Source: Pelagibius sp. Alg239-R121 (lineage in GTDB: Bacteria; Pseudomonadota; Alphaproteobacteria; Kiloniellales; Kiloniellaceae). From it: a stretch of 64,000 bases of DNA. Positions 8,622 through 17,288 of this stretch are shown in pieces (within the stretch, counting starts at the first letter, position 1; each line of letters opens with the position of its first letter). Below the pieces are notes generated by a model. The model worked only from the letters and a program-made list of their open reading frames with translations. It was not told where the DNA came from and ran no database searches. The position numbers and the translations under genes were made by a program. The DNA is taken from positions 248,001-312,000 of the forward strand of contig NZ_CAMZOF010000010.1 of assembly GCF_947331435.1 (NCBI RefSeq), in the 5' to 3' direction.

Positions 8622-9423
8622 CCAGTCAGCGCAGAAAAAATCCCGAAGAGTGGATTTCCGCGGCGGCGGCTTTGCTCCGAAATCGCGACGCTGGACCGGT
8701 GCCATTGTCTTCGCTCTGATCATCATCGCCGCTGAGGTCGGCACCCAGACCGGTTTTGTTTCGGCGTTGACCCTACCAAAGCCGTCAGATGTGCTGGAGA
8801 CCTTCCAGGACCTCTATAGTTCGGGCCTTTTGTGGAAACATCTCGGCCTCTCGCTCAGCCGATTGGCCATTGGCGCCGCCTTGGGGGCCAGCATCGGGGT
8901 CAGCGTCGGCATTCTGATCGGTCTGTTCTCTTATATTCGGGCCGGACTTGTTCCCTTGGTTGCAGCGATTTTTCCCATTCCCAAAATCGCGCTCCTGCCC
9001 CTCTTCGTAATCTGGTTCGGCATCGATGAGGGCTCCAAATACGCGCTGATCGCCTTTGGCACTTTCACTCCCACCGTCGTGGCCACTTATGGCGCTGTCG
9101 ACAACGTCGACCGTACGCTGATCCGCATGGGACAGAGTTTCGGACTCTCTTGGCTATCGATCGTCCGCAAGATTGTGCTGCCGGGTGCGATGCCCGGCAT
9201 CCTGTCAGGCCTCCGCATCAGTCTGGCGATCGCAATCATCCTGCTGGTTGCTGCCGAGATGCTGGGCGCAGAGTTCGGAATCGGTGCTTACATTCTGGAA
9301 GCCGGATCGCTCTACGACTTAGAGAGGCTCTTTGCGGGAGTCGTCATCCTGTCACTTCTGGGCGTACTGGTCAGCGCTATAATAACGGTCATCGAGCGCA
9401 GGCTTTTGGGTTGGCGGACATGA
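8614..9423 (+). CDS. ABC transporter permease (SsuC/TauC-like)
   Basis: The start at 8614 (MPDQSAQKKSRR) overlaps the last 8 nt of the ATPase gene, the usual coupled arrangement; an upstream ATG at 8581 would add 11 atypical residues. The protein has six predicted membrane helices and the BPD_transp_1 EAA-loop region around ALIAFGTFTPTVVATYGAVD and GQSFGLSWLSIVRKIVLPGAMPGILSG. It forms the membrane channel of the importer encoded by the two upstream genes. Confidence 0.92.
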   Translation: MPDQSAQKKSRRVDFRGGGFAPKSRRWTGAIVFALIIIAAEVGTQTGFVSALTLPKPSDVLETFQDLYSSGLLWKHLGLSLSRLAIGAALGASIGVSVGILIGLFSYIRAGLVPLVAAIFPIPKIALLPLFVIWFGIDEGSKYALIAFGTFTPTVVATYGAVDNVDRTLIRMGQSFGLSWLSIVRKIVLPGAMPGILSGLRISLAIAIILLVAAEMLGAEFGIGAYILEAGSLYDLERLFAGVVILSLLGVLVSAIITVIERRLLGWRT

Positions 9424-9499
9424 TTTACGCTCCTCTAACGAAGGCTAATTTATCACTGAAGCGCTTGATTCGACCCCAGTTAAGACGTCAAAGTTAAGG

Positions 9500-10420
9500 A
9501 TGAACCTTTTGATCTTGCAGTTCAAGACACTGGCGGGAGGGATGCTGACCTCCGGGATTGCGCTTATCGCAATTGTGTTTTCGGCCCCTTTTTCAGCCGA
9601 AAGTGCGCAATCGTCGGATGTCGTCAATTGCTATGATGCCGACCGCGATCAGGTTCAGGTAAAGCTGAAATCGGACTGTACCGGCGAAGCGGTCAGCAAG
9701 GCTGAGGCGGAAGCCATCAAGCAGCGCCGGATCGATCGCATCCGCAGAAAGCTGCAAAATCAGACCAAACCTCTGGAACCGGGAAAACGTCTTGTCAGCG
9801 TCGGCACGGGTTTCTTCGTTGCCCCAGGCGGCATGATTTTAACGAACAACCACGTGATCGCCCGCTGCCCGAAGGTGTCAATCACAACAACCGCCGGCCA
9901 GCGTCTGGAGGCAACGATCGAGGCGACCAGCCCCGCCTTCGATCTGGCCTTGCTGAAAGCGGAGGTGGACAGCCACATCCACGCGATATTTGCCCAAAAA
10001 AGCGACCAGCTGACGGACCTGCCTATTGTCCTTGTCGGTTACCCCAACCAAGGTATTGCACCGATCAAGCCGCTGCTCACCCCGGGTAGAACCCTGAAGC
10101 GTTACCAGATCTCCAAGCTCGGCGTGATGGTGCCGATCCAAGCCGACGTCCGAAAAGGCAACAGCGGCGGCCCCGTGATAGACGAAAGTGGACGGGTCAT
10201 CGGCGTCGTCACCGCGAAGATCGATACAGTTTCGACCTACCAGCAAACCGGAAAAATCGTGCGGGATGTAGGTTTTGCTGTCAGCAACAGCGTCGTCCTG
10301 GGCTTTCTCGGGAATAACCACGTAGAGGTCACGACAGCAGATGTTGGCGAAAAGGCAAGTGAAGAACAGCTTTTCGCCGATGCCAGGCCCTATATCGTAA
10401 GGGTCGGATGCTGGCAGTAG
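9500..10420 (+). CDS. Secreted trypsin-like serine protease (Deg/S1C-like, no PDZ)
   Basis: This 306-residue protein has an N-terminal hydrophobic segment (about 10-30) acting as signal peptide or anchor, a charged helical region (60-90), and then a trypsin-like domain. The catalytic triad is visible: H118 in LTNNHVIA, D148 in SPAFDLALLK and S222 in GNSGGPVID. No PDZ domain follows the protease, unlike DegP or DegS. A periplasmic quality-control or processing role is likely. The gene converges on the 17-kDa-antigen gene. Substrates are unknown. Confidence 0.88.
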   Translation: MNLLILQFKTLAGGMLTSGIALIAIVFSAPFSAESAQSSDVVNCYDADRDQVQVKLKSDCTGEAVSKAEAEAIKQRRIDRIRRKLQNQTKPLEPGKRLVSVGTGFFVAPGGMILTNNHVIARCPKVSITTTAGQRLEATIEATSPAFDLALLKAEVDSHIHAIFAQKSDQLTDLPIVLVGYPNQGIAPIKPLLTPGRTLKRYQISKLGVMVPIQADVRKGNSGGPVIDESGRVIGVVTAKIDTVSTYQQTGKIVRDVGFAVSNSVVLGFLGNNHVEVTTADVGEKASEEQLFADARPYIVRVGCWQ

Positions 10421-10480
10421 TCCTGCCTGCAACCGACCCTCAACTTGCGCCGATAACCGCCGTAATTTGCTTAATTTGTG

Positions 10481-10957
10481 TTAGCCAACCACTTCCCAAG
10501 ATCCATCCGGCTGACGACACGCCCGTCCGTAGGCATCCTGCGGTTCGCCGCCAACATAGACGGTATGGGTGTATTCGCGGCAATAGCGACCTTCAGTGTT
10601 CTGGTAGGTCTCCACCGGCTTAATCGTACCGTAGTTGCCGCTGTCAGGATTGCGCCAGGTCACTTCGTTGCCTGAAGGCGTGTGTTCCAGGGCATCCTGT
10701 TCGGCCCGATAAGCGTACTGTTTATCGGCGCGATCAAGACTCTTGCCTGCCTGATTACCGATGAAGGCACCAATGAGTGCACCTGCGGCGGTCGCGGCAA
10801 GCTGTCCGGAACCACTGCCGAACTGTGCGCCTGCGACAGCACCACCGACGCCACCCAGTAAGGTACCGACGGTTTCCTTCGTGCCATATTCATTGTTTGC
10901 GCAGCCGGCCAGCGAAATGCCCAGGACGGCGACGAGGACGTATTTCAAAGAAGTCAT
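10481..10957 (-). CDS. 17-kDa surface antigen-like outer-membrane lipoprotein (glycine zipper)
   Basis: The ATG at 10957 starts MTSLKYVLVAVLGISLAGC, a lipoprotein signal with lipobox LAGC; a GTG 12 nt upstream is less likely. A glycine-zipper 2TM segment follows (GTLLGGVGGAVAGAQFG...). The C-terminal module begins at the Cys of YCREYTHTV and includes QDAYGRACRQPDGSW. This is the architecture of the Rickettsia 17-kDa antigen family, which is thought to sit in the outer membrane. The same C-terminal module recurs in the His-rich protein at 40558-41067. Confidence 0.88.
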   Translation of the reverse strand: MTSLKYVLVAVLGISLAGCANNEYGTKETVGTLLGGVGGAVAGAQFGSGSGQLAATAAGALIGAFIGNQAGKSLDRADKQYAYRAEQDALEHTPSGNEVTWRNPDSGNYGTIKPVETYQNTEGRYCREYTHTVYVGGEPQDAYGRACRQPDGSWEVVG

Positions 10958-11120
10958 TGTTGGTCTCACTCTGTTTCAGTGGGTCGGCGCAATGGATCCC
11001 ATCGATGCCGTGTGAATATGAGAGCGATCTTACGGTTTTCTGGTTGAAACGATGCTGAACGCGACGTTCATCTCCCGTTCAGGTTTCTCAAAAGACAGAA
11101 TAACATTAAAAACCAATCTG

Positions 11121-12548
11121 TTAATCTATTTTTCTGGCTCCCGGCAGCGTCAACGCAACCCGCAATCCCTTCATCGGCGACTCCGACAACGCGAGTTTTC
11201 CATCATAGAGTCCGGCAATATCACCAACGATCGAAAGACCGAGTCCTGAGCCAGGAACCGATTCGTCCAGGCGCTTGCCCCGTTGCAGGACTTCTTCACG
11301 CCGCTCCGGCGGCAACCCGGGACCATCGTCGTCGACGAGCAAACAAAGCTCGCCGTCACGAAGGGTCACGCCAACAACGACCTCTGTCTTCGCCCACTTA
11401 CAGGCGTTATCGAACAAATTACCGATCATCTCCTCGAGATCCTGGCGTTCGCCCCGGAACAACAGATCCTCGTCACACTCGACGTCGATTGCGATGTCAC
11501 GCCGTGCATGGATGCGAAGAAGAGTCCGGCGCAGATCTTCGAGCACCTGGCCGATTTCAGTGCGTACGCCGAGCACGCCGCTGCTGGCCGCAGTCCGTGC
11601 GCGCACCAGATAGTGATCGACATGCCGCTGCATCAGGACCGTCTGCTGACTCACGGTATCGGCCAGAGGTTCCGTCGACGCCGCCGATTCGTTCAGCAGT
11701 ACCGAGAGCGGGGTTTTCAAAGCATGCGCCAGATTGCCCACGTGTGTCCGGGCGCGCTCGACGACCGCGGTATTGTGTTCCAAGAGTGCATTAACTTCAT
11801 CGGCCAAAGGCTCAATTTCGCTAGGAAATGGCCCGCTTAAATGATCATCCCTGCCGGATCGTATGTCGGCCAACGCAAATTGAATACGGCGCAGCGGCTG
11901 CAGGCCGAAACGCACCTGAAAGAACATCGCCAAAACAAGCCCCGCTCCCAAAAGCCCAAGCGACCAGAAGAGGGTCGAGTTGAAGCGCGCAATGTCGGCA
12001 ACGATTTCAGCACGATCTCCGGCGACGACAAAATCCAATGGCAGGTCGACGCCGGCCAGGGTGATTTCCCTCGCGATCATCCGCAGGGTCTGCCCGTCCG
12101 GGCCGGGGATATTTGCGCTGCGGAGTGCCTGTTCTGCCTTAGGAGCCGGCCCCGGCAAGGCCCAATCCCAAAGTGACCGCGACCGCAGAGGCTCAGACAG
12201 CACAGGTTCCATCACCGATGTCTTTGTTTCGGCATCAGCTAACTGATGTGAACCGACTTCATGATTCGCCCGGAGCTGAGAGATCTGCCAATACCAGCCT
12301 GAATAGGGTTGCTCGAATCTGGCCTCTCCGAGCACGGTCGCAACCTCCAGGCGTCCCTCGGCATCGATATCGCTTGCGGCAACCACAGATTCCAGCAGTA
12401 CGGTCAGGCGGGTGTCAAAACTCCGCTCGACGTATTCGCGAAACAGCGAAGACAGGACAAGCCCGCCGACCACCAGCCCGGCAACACACCAAAGGGCCGC
12501 CCCGGCGATGAGACGGAATGCGAGGGATTTAGAACCGTTCCTGATCAT
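11121..12548 (-). CDS. Membrane sensor histidine kinase (PhoQ/FeuQ-like)
   Basis: This 475-residue kinase has a first membrane helix at about 12-34, a periplasmic domain of about 155 residues, a second helix at 193-212, a HAMP-like linker, and the phospho-acceptor H275 in NLAHALKTPLSVL. The ATPase N-box reads EEMIGNLFDNACKWAKTEV, and the G-boxes are DDGPGLP and GSGLGLSI. HALKTP is typical of PhoQ-type HisKA domains. It begins 4 nt after the stop of the response regulator and is last in a PepSY-regulator-kinase operon. The sensed signal is unknown; PhoQ/FeuQ relatives respond to divalent cations, iron or envelope stress. Confidence 0.92.
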   Translation of the reverse strand: MIRNGSKSLAFRLIAGAALWCVAGLVVGGLVLSSLFREYVERSFDTRLTVLLESVVAASDIDAEGRLEVATVLGEARFEQPYSGWYWQISQLRANHEVGSHQLADAETKTSVMEPVLSEPLRSRSLWDWALPGPAPKAEQALRSANIPGPDGQTLRMIAREITLAGVDLPLDFVVAGDRAEIVADIARFNSTLFWSLGLLGAGLVLAMFFQVRFGLQPLRRIQFALADIRSGRDDHLSGPFPSEIEPLADEVNALLEHNTAVVERARTHVGNLAHALKTPLSVLLNESAASTEPLADTVSQQTVLMQRHVDHYLVRARTAASSGVLGVRTEIGQVLEDLRRTLLRIHARRDIAIDVECDEDLLFRGERQDLEEMIGNLFDNACKWAKTEVVVGVTLRDGELCLLVDDDGPGLPPERREEVLQRGKRLDESVPGSGLGLSIVGDIAGLYDGKLALSESPMKGLRVALTLPGARKID

Positions 12549-12552
12549 CCGC

Positions 12553-13224
12553 CTAGGCGTCGTCTTCCGGTTGGGCCAGGCAATAGCCCAACCCGCGTAC
12601 CGTCTGGATCAGATTGACTTTGAGCTTCTTTCTAAGGCGTCCAACGAAGACCTCCACGGTATTGGAATCCCGGTCGAAGTCCTGATCATAAAGATGTTCG
12701 GTCAATTCTATGCGTGAGACGACTCGTCCCTTGTGATGCATCAGATAGGCAAGCAGGCGGTATTCCAAAGAGGTCAGCTTGACGGCCATTCCGTCCACCG
12801 TCACGCGCGCCCCCCGGGTATCGATGAGCAATGGCCCGCATTCCAATTCGCTCGAAGCATGTCCCGCCGCCCGACGTAAAAGAGCACGCAACCGCGCCAA
12901 AAGCTCCTCCATGACGAAAGGCTTGGCCAGGTAGTCATCAGCCCCGGCATCAAAGCCGGCGACCTTTTCACTCCATCGATCTCGCGCCGTCAAAATCAGA
13001 ACAGGCATGCTGCGCCCGTCCCGGCGCCATCTTTCGAGCACGGTCAGGCCGTCAATTTTCGGCAGTCCAAGATCCAGCACAACCCCATCATATGGTTCCG
13101 TGTCGCCAAGGAAGTGTCCATCTTCGCCGTTGTGGGCGGCATCGACCACATATCCGGCATCCTCCAGCCCGGTCTTTAGCTGACGGGCGAGGTCCGGATC
13201 GTCTTCAACGACCAAGAGCCGCAT
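12553..13224 (-). CDS. OmpR/PhoP-family response regulator
   Basis: This 223-residue protein has a receiver domain with E7/D8/D9, phospho-site D51 in GVVLDLGLP, T79 and K101. A winged-helix output domain follows, with LTSLEYRLLAYLMHHKGRVVSR and the DNA-recognition helix region RDSNTVEVFVGRLRKKL. It is co-transcribed with the kinase (4-nt gap). OmpR-type regulators bind direct repeats; candidate repeats lie in the divergent region at 13604-13650. Confidence 0.95.
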   Translation of the reverse strand: MRLLVVEDDPDLARQLKTGLEDAGYVVDAAHNGEDGHFLGDTEPYDGVVLDLGLPKIDGLTVLERWRRDGRSMPVLILTARDRWSEKVAGFDAGADDYLAKPFVMEELLARLRALLRRAAGHASSELECGPLLIDTRGARVTVDGMAVKLTSLEYRLLAYLMHHKGRVVSRIELTEHLYDQDFDRDSNTVEVFVGRLRKKLKVNLIQTVRGLGYCLAQPEDDA

Positions 13225-13266
13225 CGCATTCCCTTCTCAATTTGTCACTTTTCGCAACCATCCTGG

Positions 13267-13587
13267 CTATTTCAGGATGCGGCCGCTTCGGGCGTCGACG
13301 GTCACACGCCGGACCTTGCCCTTTTTGTCCAAAATCTTGATGACGTAGCGATACTTACCGCCACTGCGCGTGAGTTTGGCGTCCAAAAGACGGCCCGGAT
13401 AACGCGCGCGCACCTTTGGCAGGATTGCATCCAATGGTTGAGCTTGACCGCTCGATACCGCGTCTCGCGCCTTGTCGTGATCCTTAGCCGCAGCCAGGCC
13501 GGCAGACAAAGCCATCACGGTCAGTGCCAGCGCTAATACAAGCGCTCGAGGCGTTCCGGTCAGAAGTTTGACAGCTACCTTAATCAT
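13267..13587 (-). CDS. Secreted PepSY-domain protein, first gene of the two-component operon
   Basis: The start at 13587 gives MIKVAVKLLTGTPRALVLALALTV, a signal peptide cleaved near LAAAKD; the longer open frame upstream lacks a signal. The mature part is one PepSY-type unit (AILPKVRARYPGRLLDAKL... VTVDARSGRILK). PepSY proteins act in the periplasm as inhibitors or ligand-sensing partners. Lying 42 nt upstream of the response regulator, it may modulate the PhoQ-like kinase. The divergent gene at 13718 ends in a similar PepSY unit, so the two are probably paralogues. Confidence 0.82.
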   Translation of the reverse strand: MIKVAVKLLTGTPRALVLALALTVMALSAGLAAAKDHDKARDAVSSGQAQPLDAILPKVRARYPGRLLDAKLTRSGGKYRYVIKILDKKGKVRRVTVDARSGRILK

Positions 13588-13603
13588 GAGCCCAGTCCTA
13601 GCC

Positions 13604-13650
13604 TGAAGAACCTGAACAGCGAATGAACAGCCCATCCAGCTTCAGTTCAG
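13604..13650. promoter_or_regulatory. Cluster of TGAA repeats between divergent PepSY genes, candidate regulator site
   Basis: Within 47 bp there are TGAA(G/C) repeats at 13604, 13613 and 13624, spaced 9 and 11 bp, one DNA turn apart. A reverse copy, GTTCAG, lies at 13645-13650 and mirrors CTGAAC at 13612-13617. The cluster lies between the starts of the two divergent PepSY genes, 17 bp from one and about 70 bp from the other. Direct repeats at helical spacing are what OmpR-family regulators bind, so the adjacent regulator is the natural candidate. Confidence 0.45.
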
Positions 13651-13717
13651 CGGGACTATGGCAGTCTCCATCATCATCGTCCATCCCACCCGGATGCAAC
13701 TTGGTTTGGAGGCAAAC

Positions 13718-14203
13718 ATGAGAAACCTAATTTTAGCAATCAGCGCCGTAGGCCTGATCCTGATCGGTGCAACCGGTGCAAAGGCAGGCGAATATCACGG
13801 CGGTCACCAGAGCCACAGCTATAAGTCCTCACCCTATTGGGTCGGGGCCTACATCTTCGGTGGTCATCACGACCGAAGCCATAGAGCCTACGACCGGCGC
13901 CATGATCACCGTTCGGCACACAAGCACCGCCATGGAAAACACAGCCATTACGACAGGCATGACCGATACGACCGTCATGGCCACTACAAGAAACACAAGC
14001 ATGGTCACAAGTTCCATAAACGCCGGATTTTGCCGATCAAGAAGATCGTCAAGAAGCTGCGCCGCAGGGATTACTACGACATCTCGAAAATCGTCCTGAA
14101 ACGTGACCGCTATAAAGTCCGCGCCTACGACTACAGGGGGCGGCCGGTCAAGCTGGTCGTCAATGCCCACAATGGCCGCATCCTGAAAAAGCGCTATCGT
14201 TAA
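13718..14203 (+). CDS. Secreted His-rich PepSY-like protein
   Basis: The ATG at 13718 is chosen over an earlier in-frame start because GGAGG lies about 6 nt before it and the residues that follow (MRNLILAISAVGLILIGATGAKA) form a signal peptide. The mature protein has about 80 residues dominated by His, Arg, Tyr, Lys and Asp, including repeated HDRYDRH-like units. A basic PepSY-like C-terminus ends in VKLVVNAHNGRILKKRYR. The His content suggests metal binding in the periplasm, but no defined metal site can be pointed to. It is divergent from the PepSY-regulator-kinase operon and likely under the same control. A strong terminator follows. Confidence 0.75.
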   Translation: MRNLILAISAVGLILIGATGAKAGEYHGGHQSHSYKSSPYWVGAYIFGGHHDRSHRAYDRRHDHRSAHKHRHGKHSHYDRHDRYDRHGHYKKHKHGHKFHKRRILPIKKIVKKLRRRDYYDISKIVLKRDRYKVRAYDYRGRPVKLVVNAHNGRILKKRYR

Positions 14204-14263
14204 CGCTGGCTGCCTAGCCTAAACCAAAAGAGCCAGGATGCACACAGGCATAAACAGAGATAT

Positions 14264-14299
14264 AAAAACCGCGGCGGAAGGATACCCGTCGCGGTTTTT
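14264..14299. terminator. Strong bidirectional rho-independent terminator
   Basis: A 14-bp stem, with a single G-T wobble, pairs 14264-14277 with 14286-14299 around an 8-nt loop. It is bounded by five A at the left and five T at the right, so it can terminate transcription in both directions. It lies between the His-rich PepSY gene (+) and the acetyltransferase gene (-), which converge here. Confidence 0.9.
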
Positions 14300-14326
14300 C
14301 GTCTGTTCCGCCGGCTGTTCGGCCGG

Positions 14327-15031
14327 CTATCTGATTTTTGAAAGACTTTTCAGTTGGCGACAATGAGCGTCAAAATTCGCTGGATCCAACCAGGTCTCCA
14401 TGCGCCCTTTTATCTCCGGCCAATCCTTGTCCGTGATGCCAAACCAAGCCGTGTCCCGATTGCGGCCTTTGTACATCGTAGCCTGGCGGAAGATACCCTC
14501 GAATTGAAATCCGAGCCGCGCCGCCGCCGCGCGGGATCCGGCATTCAGGGCATCGCACTTCCATTCATAGCGCCGATAACCGAGCTCATCGAACACCCGG
14601 CGCATCAGCAGATACATAGCCTCTGTGGCCGCCACGGTCTTCTGAAGCGCCGGCGCATAGTTAATGTGCCCAACTTCAATCACGCCGATTGAAGGTTCGA
14701 TACGCAGATAACTGGCGACGCCGGCAGCTTTACCGCTCGCCTTGTCGATCACTGTGTGAAAAAGGGGATCTGACCCAAGACAGGTTGTTGTCATCCAGGC
14801 CCGATAATCATCCAAAGAGGCGAATGGTCCGTAAGGCATATAGGTCCAGATTCTAGCATCCGTGTCCTTACGGTTTGCGTCGTGCAGTTCAGCAGCATGA
14901 CGGTCCGGGTCAATCGGTTCGACGCTGCAATAGCGTCCTTCCATCACCGTGTTTGGCGGCGCTTGGCAGGCCATCCATCCATCGACTGGAAAACCTATCG
15001 GCAGGCCAGTTTCACTCTCAAATTCGGGCAT
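14327..15031 (-). CDS. GNAT N-acetyltransferase (RimJ/RimL-like)
   Basis: The start at 15031 (MPEFESETG) has GGAGA 5 nt upstream; a longer frame adds a low-quality N-terminus. The 234-residue protein has the GNAT acceptor/donor fold of RimJ/RimL type, with EVGHINYAPALQKTVAATEAMYLLMRRVF as the acetyl-CoA-binding region. YEWKCDALNAGSRAAAARLGFQFEGIFRQ is the typical helix with Asn and the LGF motif. Homologous proteins acetylate ribosomal or small-molecule amines; the substrate here is unknown. It is a single gene facing the terminator. Confidence 0.88.
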   Translation of the reverse strand: MPEFESETGLPIGFPVDGWMACQAPPNTVMEGRYCSVEPIDPDRHAAELHDANRKDTDARIWTYMPYGPFASLDDYRAWMTTTCLGSDPLFHTVIDKASGKAAGVASYLRIEPSIGVIEVGHINYAPALQKTVAATEAMYLLMRRVFDELGYRRYEWKCDALNAGSRAAAARLGFQFEGIFRQATMYKGRNRDTAWFGITDKDWPEIKGRMETWLDPANFDAHCRQLKSLSKIR

Positions 15032-15628
15032 AATGTCTCCATAGCCGTGCGAGCATGATCCCGCGGCGCCAAGTAGCGCAGAACAGAACATCGCTGATCA
15101 TATCGGTGTGAAGAAGTTCGCAAAGATCCAGTTTCGCTCTGCTCAGGGCGCCATTTATTGGAGCAAAGCTTATCGCCTGCACCAGCACCCCCATGACGCC
15201 AAGTCATATTGGCCGTGTCCAGCAGACCTGTTTGAGTCTTGCTGTAACGTGGCTACGGTACCCGCATTGGATGAGCAAGGTAAGTTTCGTCTTAATAGAG
15301 AACAAACAATCCCCTGAAAGTAGTGTTCAGGTGTTTTTCCACTATAACGTCACCATTTTCAAAATGAAATCACAGACGAATTTCGGCAGATGCAGCAACA
15401 TATTTCTGCACCCAAGAACGCACATCCCTCATCTTCAGTGATCGTACTTTTCCGTGCAGCGTTACATTTTTCCTATATTTTTCAACAATCTACCTCTAAA
15501 CGAACTTGTACCATGAAGTGTATGAAACCTACAGTTTTAACTTCATGATTGTTTAATTTTATACACTTAATAACAGTGAATAGAGATTCGCAAGCGTTCG
15601 AAGAGATTACATCTAGGGGTAAGAAGCG
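15032..15628. other. AT-rich divergent intergenic region, no gene seen
   Basis: About 597 bp separate the acetyltransferase (-) from the globin-coupled receptor (+). Short open frames here lack coding character. The half nearer the receptor is strongly AT-rich and holds an 8-bp-arm inverted repeat, CATGAAGT at 15512-15519 and ACTTCATG at 15540-15547, about 80 bp before the receptor start. No sigma-28-type flagellar promoter was recognised. Confidence 0.5.
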
Positions 15629-17272
15629 ATGGACAGTAGCAGCGACAGAAACAACCGTTTGACCTTTGCCGGGCTCACCCCCGATGTCAGAAGTTCGCTA
15701 CCGGAGGTCTACTCACACCTGGAAAGTGAGCTATCGAACCTGATGGACGACTTCTATGAGCTCGTCAGCAACTGGGATACCCTGTCGGAACTGACGGACA
15801 ACGGTGCACGTGTTCCTGCCCTTAAGAACGCTCAGCTTAAGCATTGGAAACTCCTCTTTTCCGGCCGCTTCGACGACGAATACTTCGAGCGCGCGAACGC
15901 GATCGGTGAAGCCCACCGTAGAATCGGTCTGACACCGAACTGGTACGTCGGGGCCTATGGGTATCTGATGTCCCGGATGAATAAAATCCTGGTCGAACGC
16001 TTTCGGCGCAAACCGGAAGAGCTGAACAAAGCGCAGAATGCCGTCACCCGTGCAATCCTGTTCGATATGGAACTTGCCGTATCGGTCTATATCGAGGCCG
16101 GTCAGCAAAACCTGCAGCAAGAGTTGTCCAGCCTTGCGAACAGCCTGGAATCCGAAATCAACGGAGCCATCGATATCGTCGCTGGCAAGGGCACGGAGAT
16201 GAAGGAAACCGCGACCAAAATGCTTGCAGCTTCCGAACGCTCCGGCTCCAGTGCAACCGCCGTCGCCTCGGCCTCCGAAGAGGCTTCCGCCAACGTTGAA
16301 ACCGTGGCCGCCGCGACCGAAGAATTCACGGCAACGGTCAAGGAAATCGGCCGGCAAACCGATCAGGCAAAGGACGTCACGCAAAAAGCGGTCAAGGAAG
16401 CAAACGACGCCGGACAGATCATGAGCCAGCTGGACGGTCTGTCACAGGAGATCGGCGATATCGTAAAGGTCATTTCGGATATTGCAGCTCAGACCAACCT
16501 GTTAGCGTTGAACGCGACCATCGAAGCGGCCCGCGCGGGTGAGGCCGGTAAAGGCTTTGCCGTCGTCGCCGGCGAAGTTAAAAGCCTTGCCAACCAGACG
16601 GCAAAGGCCACTGACGAAATCGCTTCGCAGGTCTCCAAGGTTCAGGAATCCACCAATCATGCGGTCGGCGCGATCAAGTCGATCAGCGAAATCATCGAGA
16701 AAATGGATCAGGTTTCAGCGGCGATCGATCAGGCAGCCGAACAACAGAACGCAGCTTCGGATGAAATCGCCAACAATATCCAGGAAGCCGCATCCGGAAA
16801 CCGCGAGGTTGCCGTCAACATTCAGACCGTCGCCACCGAGGCAGCCGAAGTCCTGGAACTCTCCAACGAGGTGCAGGCGGGAACGGATAGTACCAGTGAC
16901 GCCGTCGCTCTGTTGGGCGAACGGGTCACCAAGATCCTCGGGCAGCTCCGCAATCACGAAGCCTTCGACCGCCGCGAGCATAAACGTGTCGAGGTTTCAG
17001 CGGACACTGCCGTCTACATCATCATCGGCGGTGCCCGTCATAGCGCGCGTCTGCGAGATATCAGCGAAAGCGGTGCCGCGGCCTTTGTCGACGACCTGCA
17101 TGATCTTTCGGCAGGTACTACAATTGAACTTGCTATCGAAGGCAAAAACTTCCCTGCGAGCGTAATCGACTTCAGTAACGGCATAGTCAGAATCCGCTTT
17201 AATAATGCCGCTGAGCACGCCGGAGATTTAAAACAACTGCTGAGCACGCTCAACATCCGAGCAGCGGCTTAA
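15629..17272 (+). CDS. Soluble globin-coupled chemoreceptor with C-terminal PilZ domain
   Basis: Three modules are visible in 547 residues. Residues 10-170 form a protoglobin sensor (HemAT type), with the proximal haem ligand H96 in GEAHRRIGL and the following W-Y. Residues about 190-440 form an MCP signalling domain with the hairpin tip [18 protein letters not shown]. Residues about 446-545 form a PilZ domain with RREHKR and the DISESG motif that contact cyclic di-GMP. There is no membrane helix, so it is cytoplasmic. By family it should sense oxygen through haem and signal to a CheA kinase, and cyclic di-GMP binding would tune the output. No che genes are adjacent. Confidence 0.93.
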   Translation: MDSSSDRNNRLTFAGLTPDVRSSLPEVYSHLESELSNLMDDFYELVSNWDTLSELTDNGARVPALKNAQLKHWKLLFSGRFDDEYFERANAIGEAHRRIGLTPNWYVGAYGYLMSRMNKILVERFRRKPEELNKAQNAVTRAILFDMELAVSVYIEAGQQNLQQELSSLANSLESEINGAIDIVAGKGTEMKETATKMLAASERSGSSATAVASASEEASANVETVAAATEEFTATVKEIGRQTDQAKDVTQKAVKEANDAGQIMSQLDGLSQEIGDIVKVISDIAAQTNLLALNATIEAARAGEAGKGFAVVAGEVKSLANQTAKATDEIASQVSKVQESTNHAVGAIKSISEIIEKMDQVSAAIDQAAEQQNAASDEIANNIQEAASGNREVAVNIQTVATEAAEVLELSNEVQAGTDSTSDAVALLGERVTKILGQLRNHEAFDRREHKRVEVSADTAVYIIIGGARHSARLRDISESGAAAFVDDLHDLSAGTTIELAIEGKNFPASVIDFSNGIVRIRFNNAAEHAGDLKQLLSTLNIRAAA

Positions 17273-17288
17273 AGCAATATAGGGGGCG

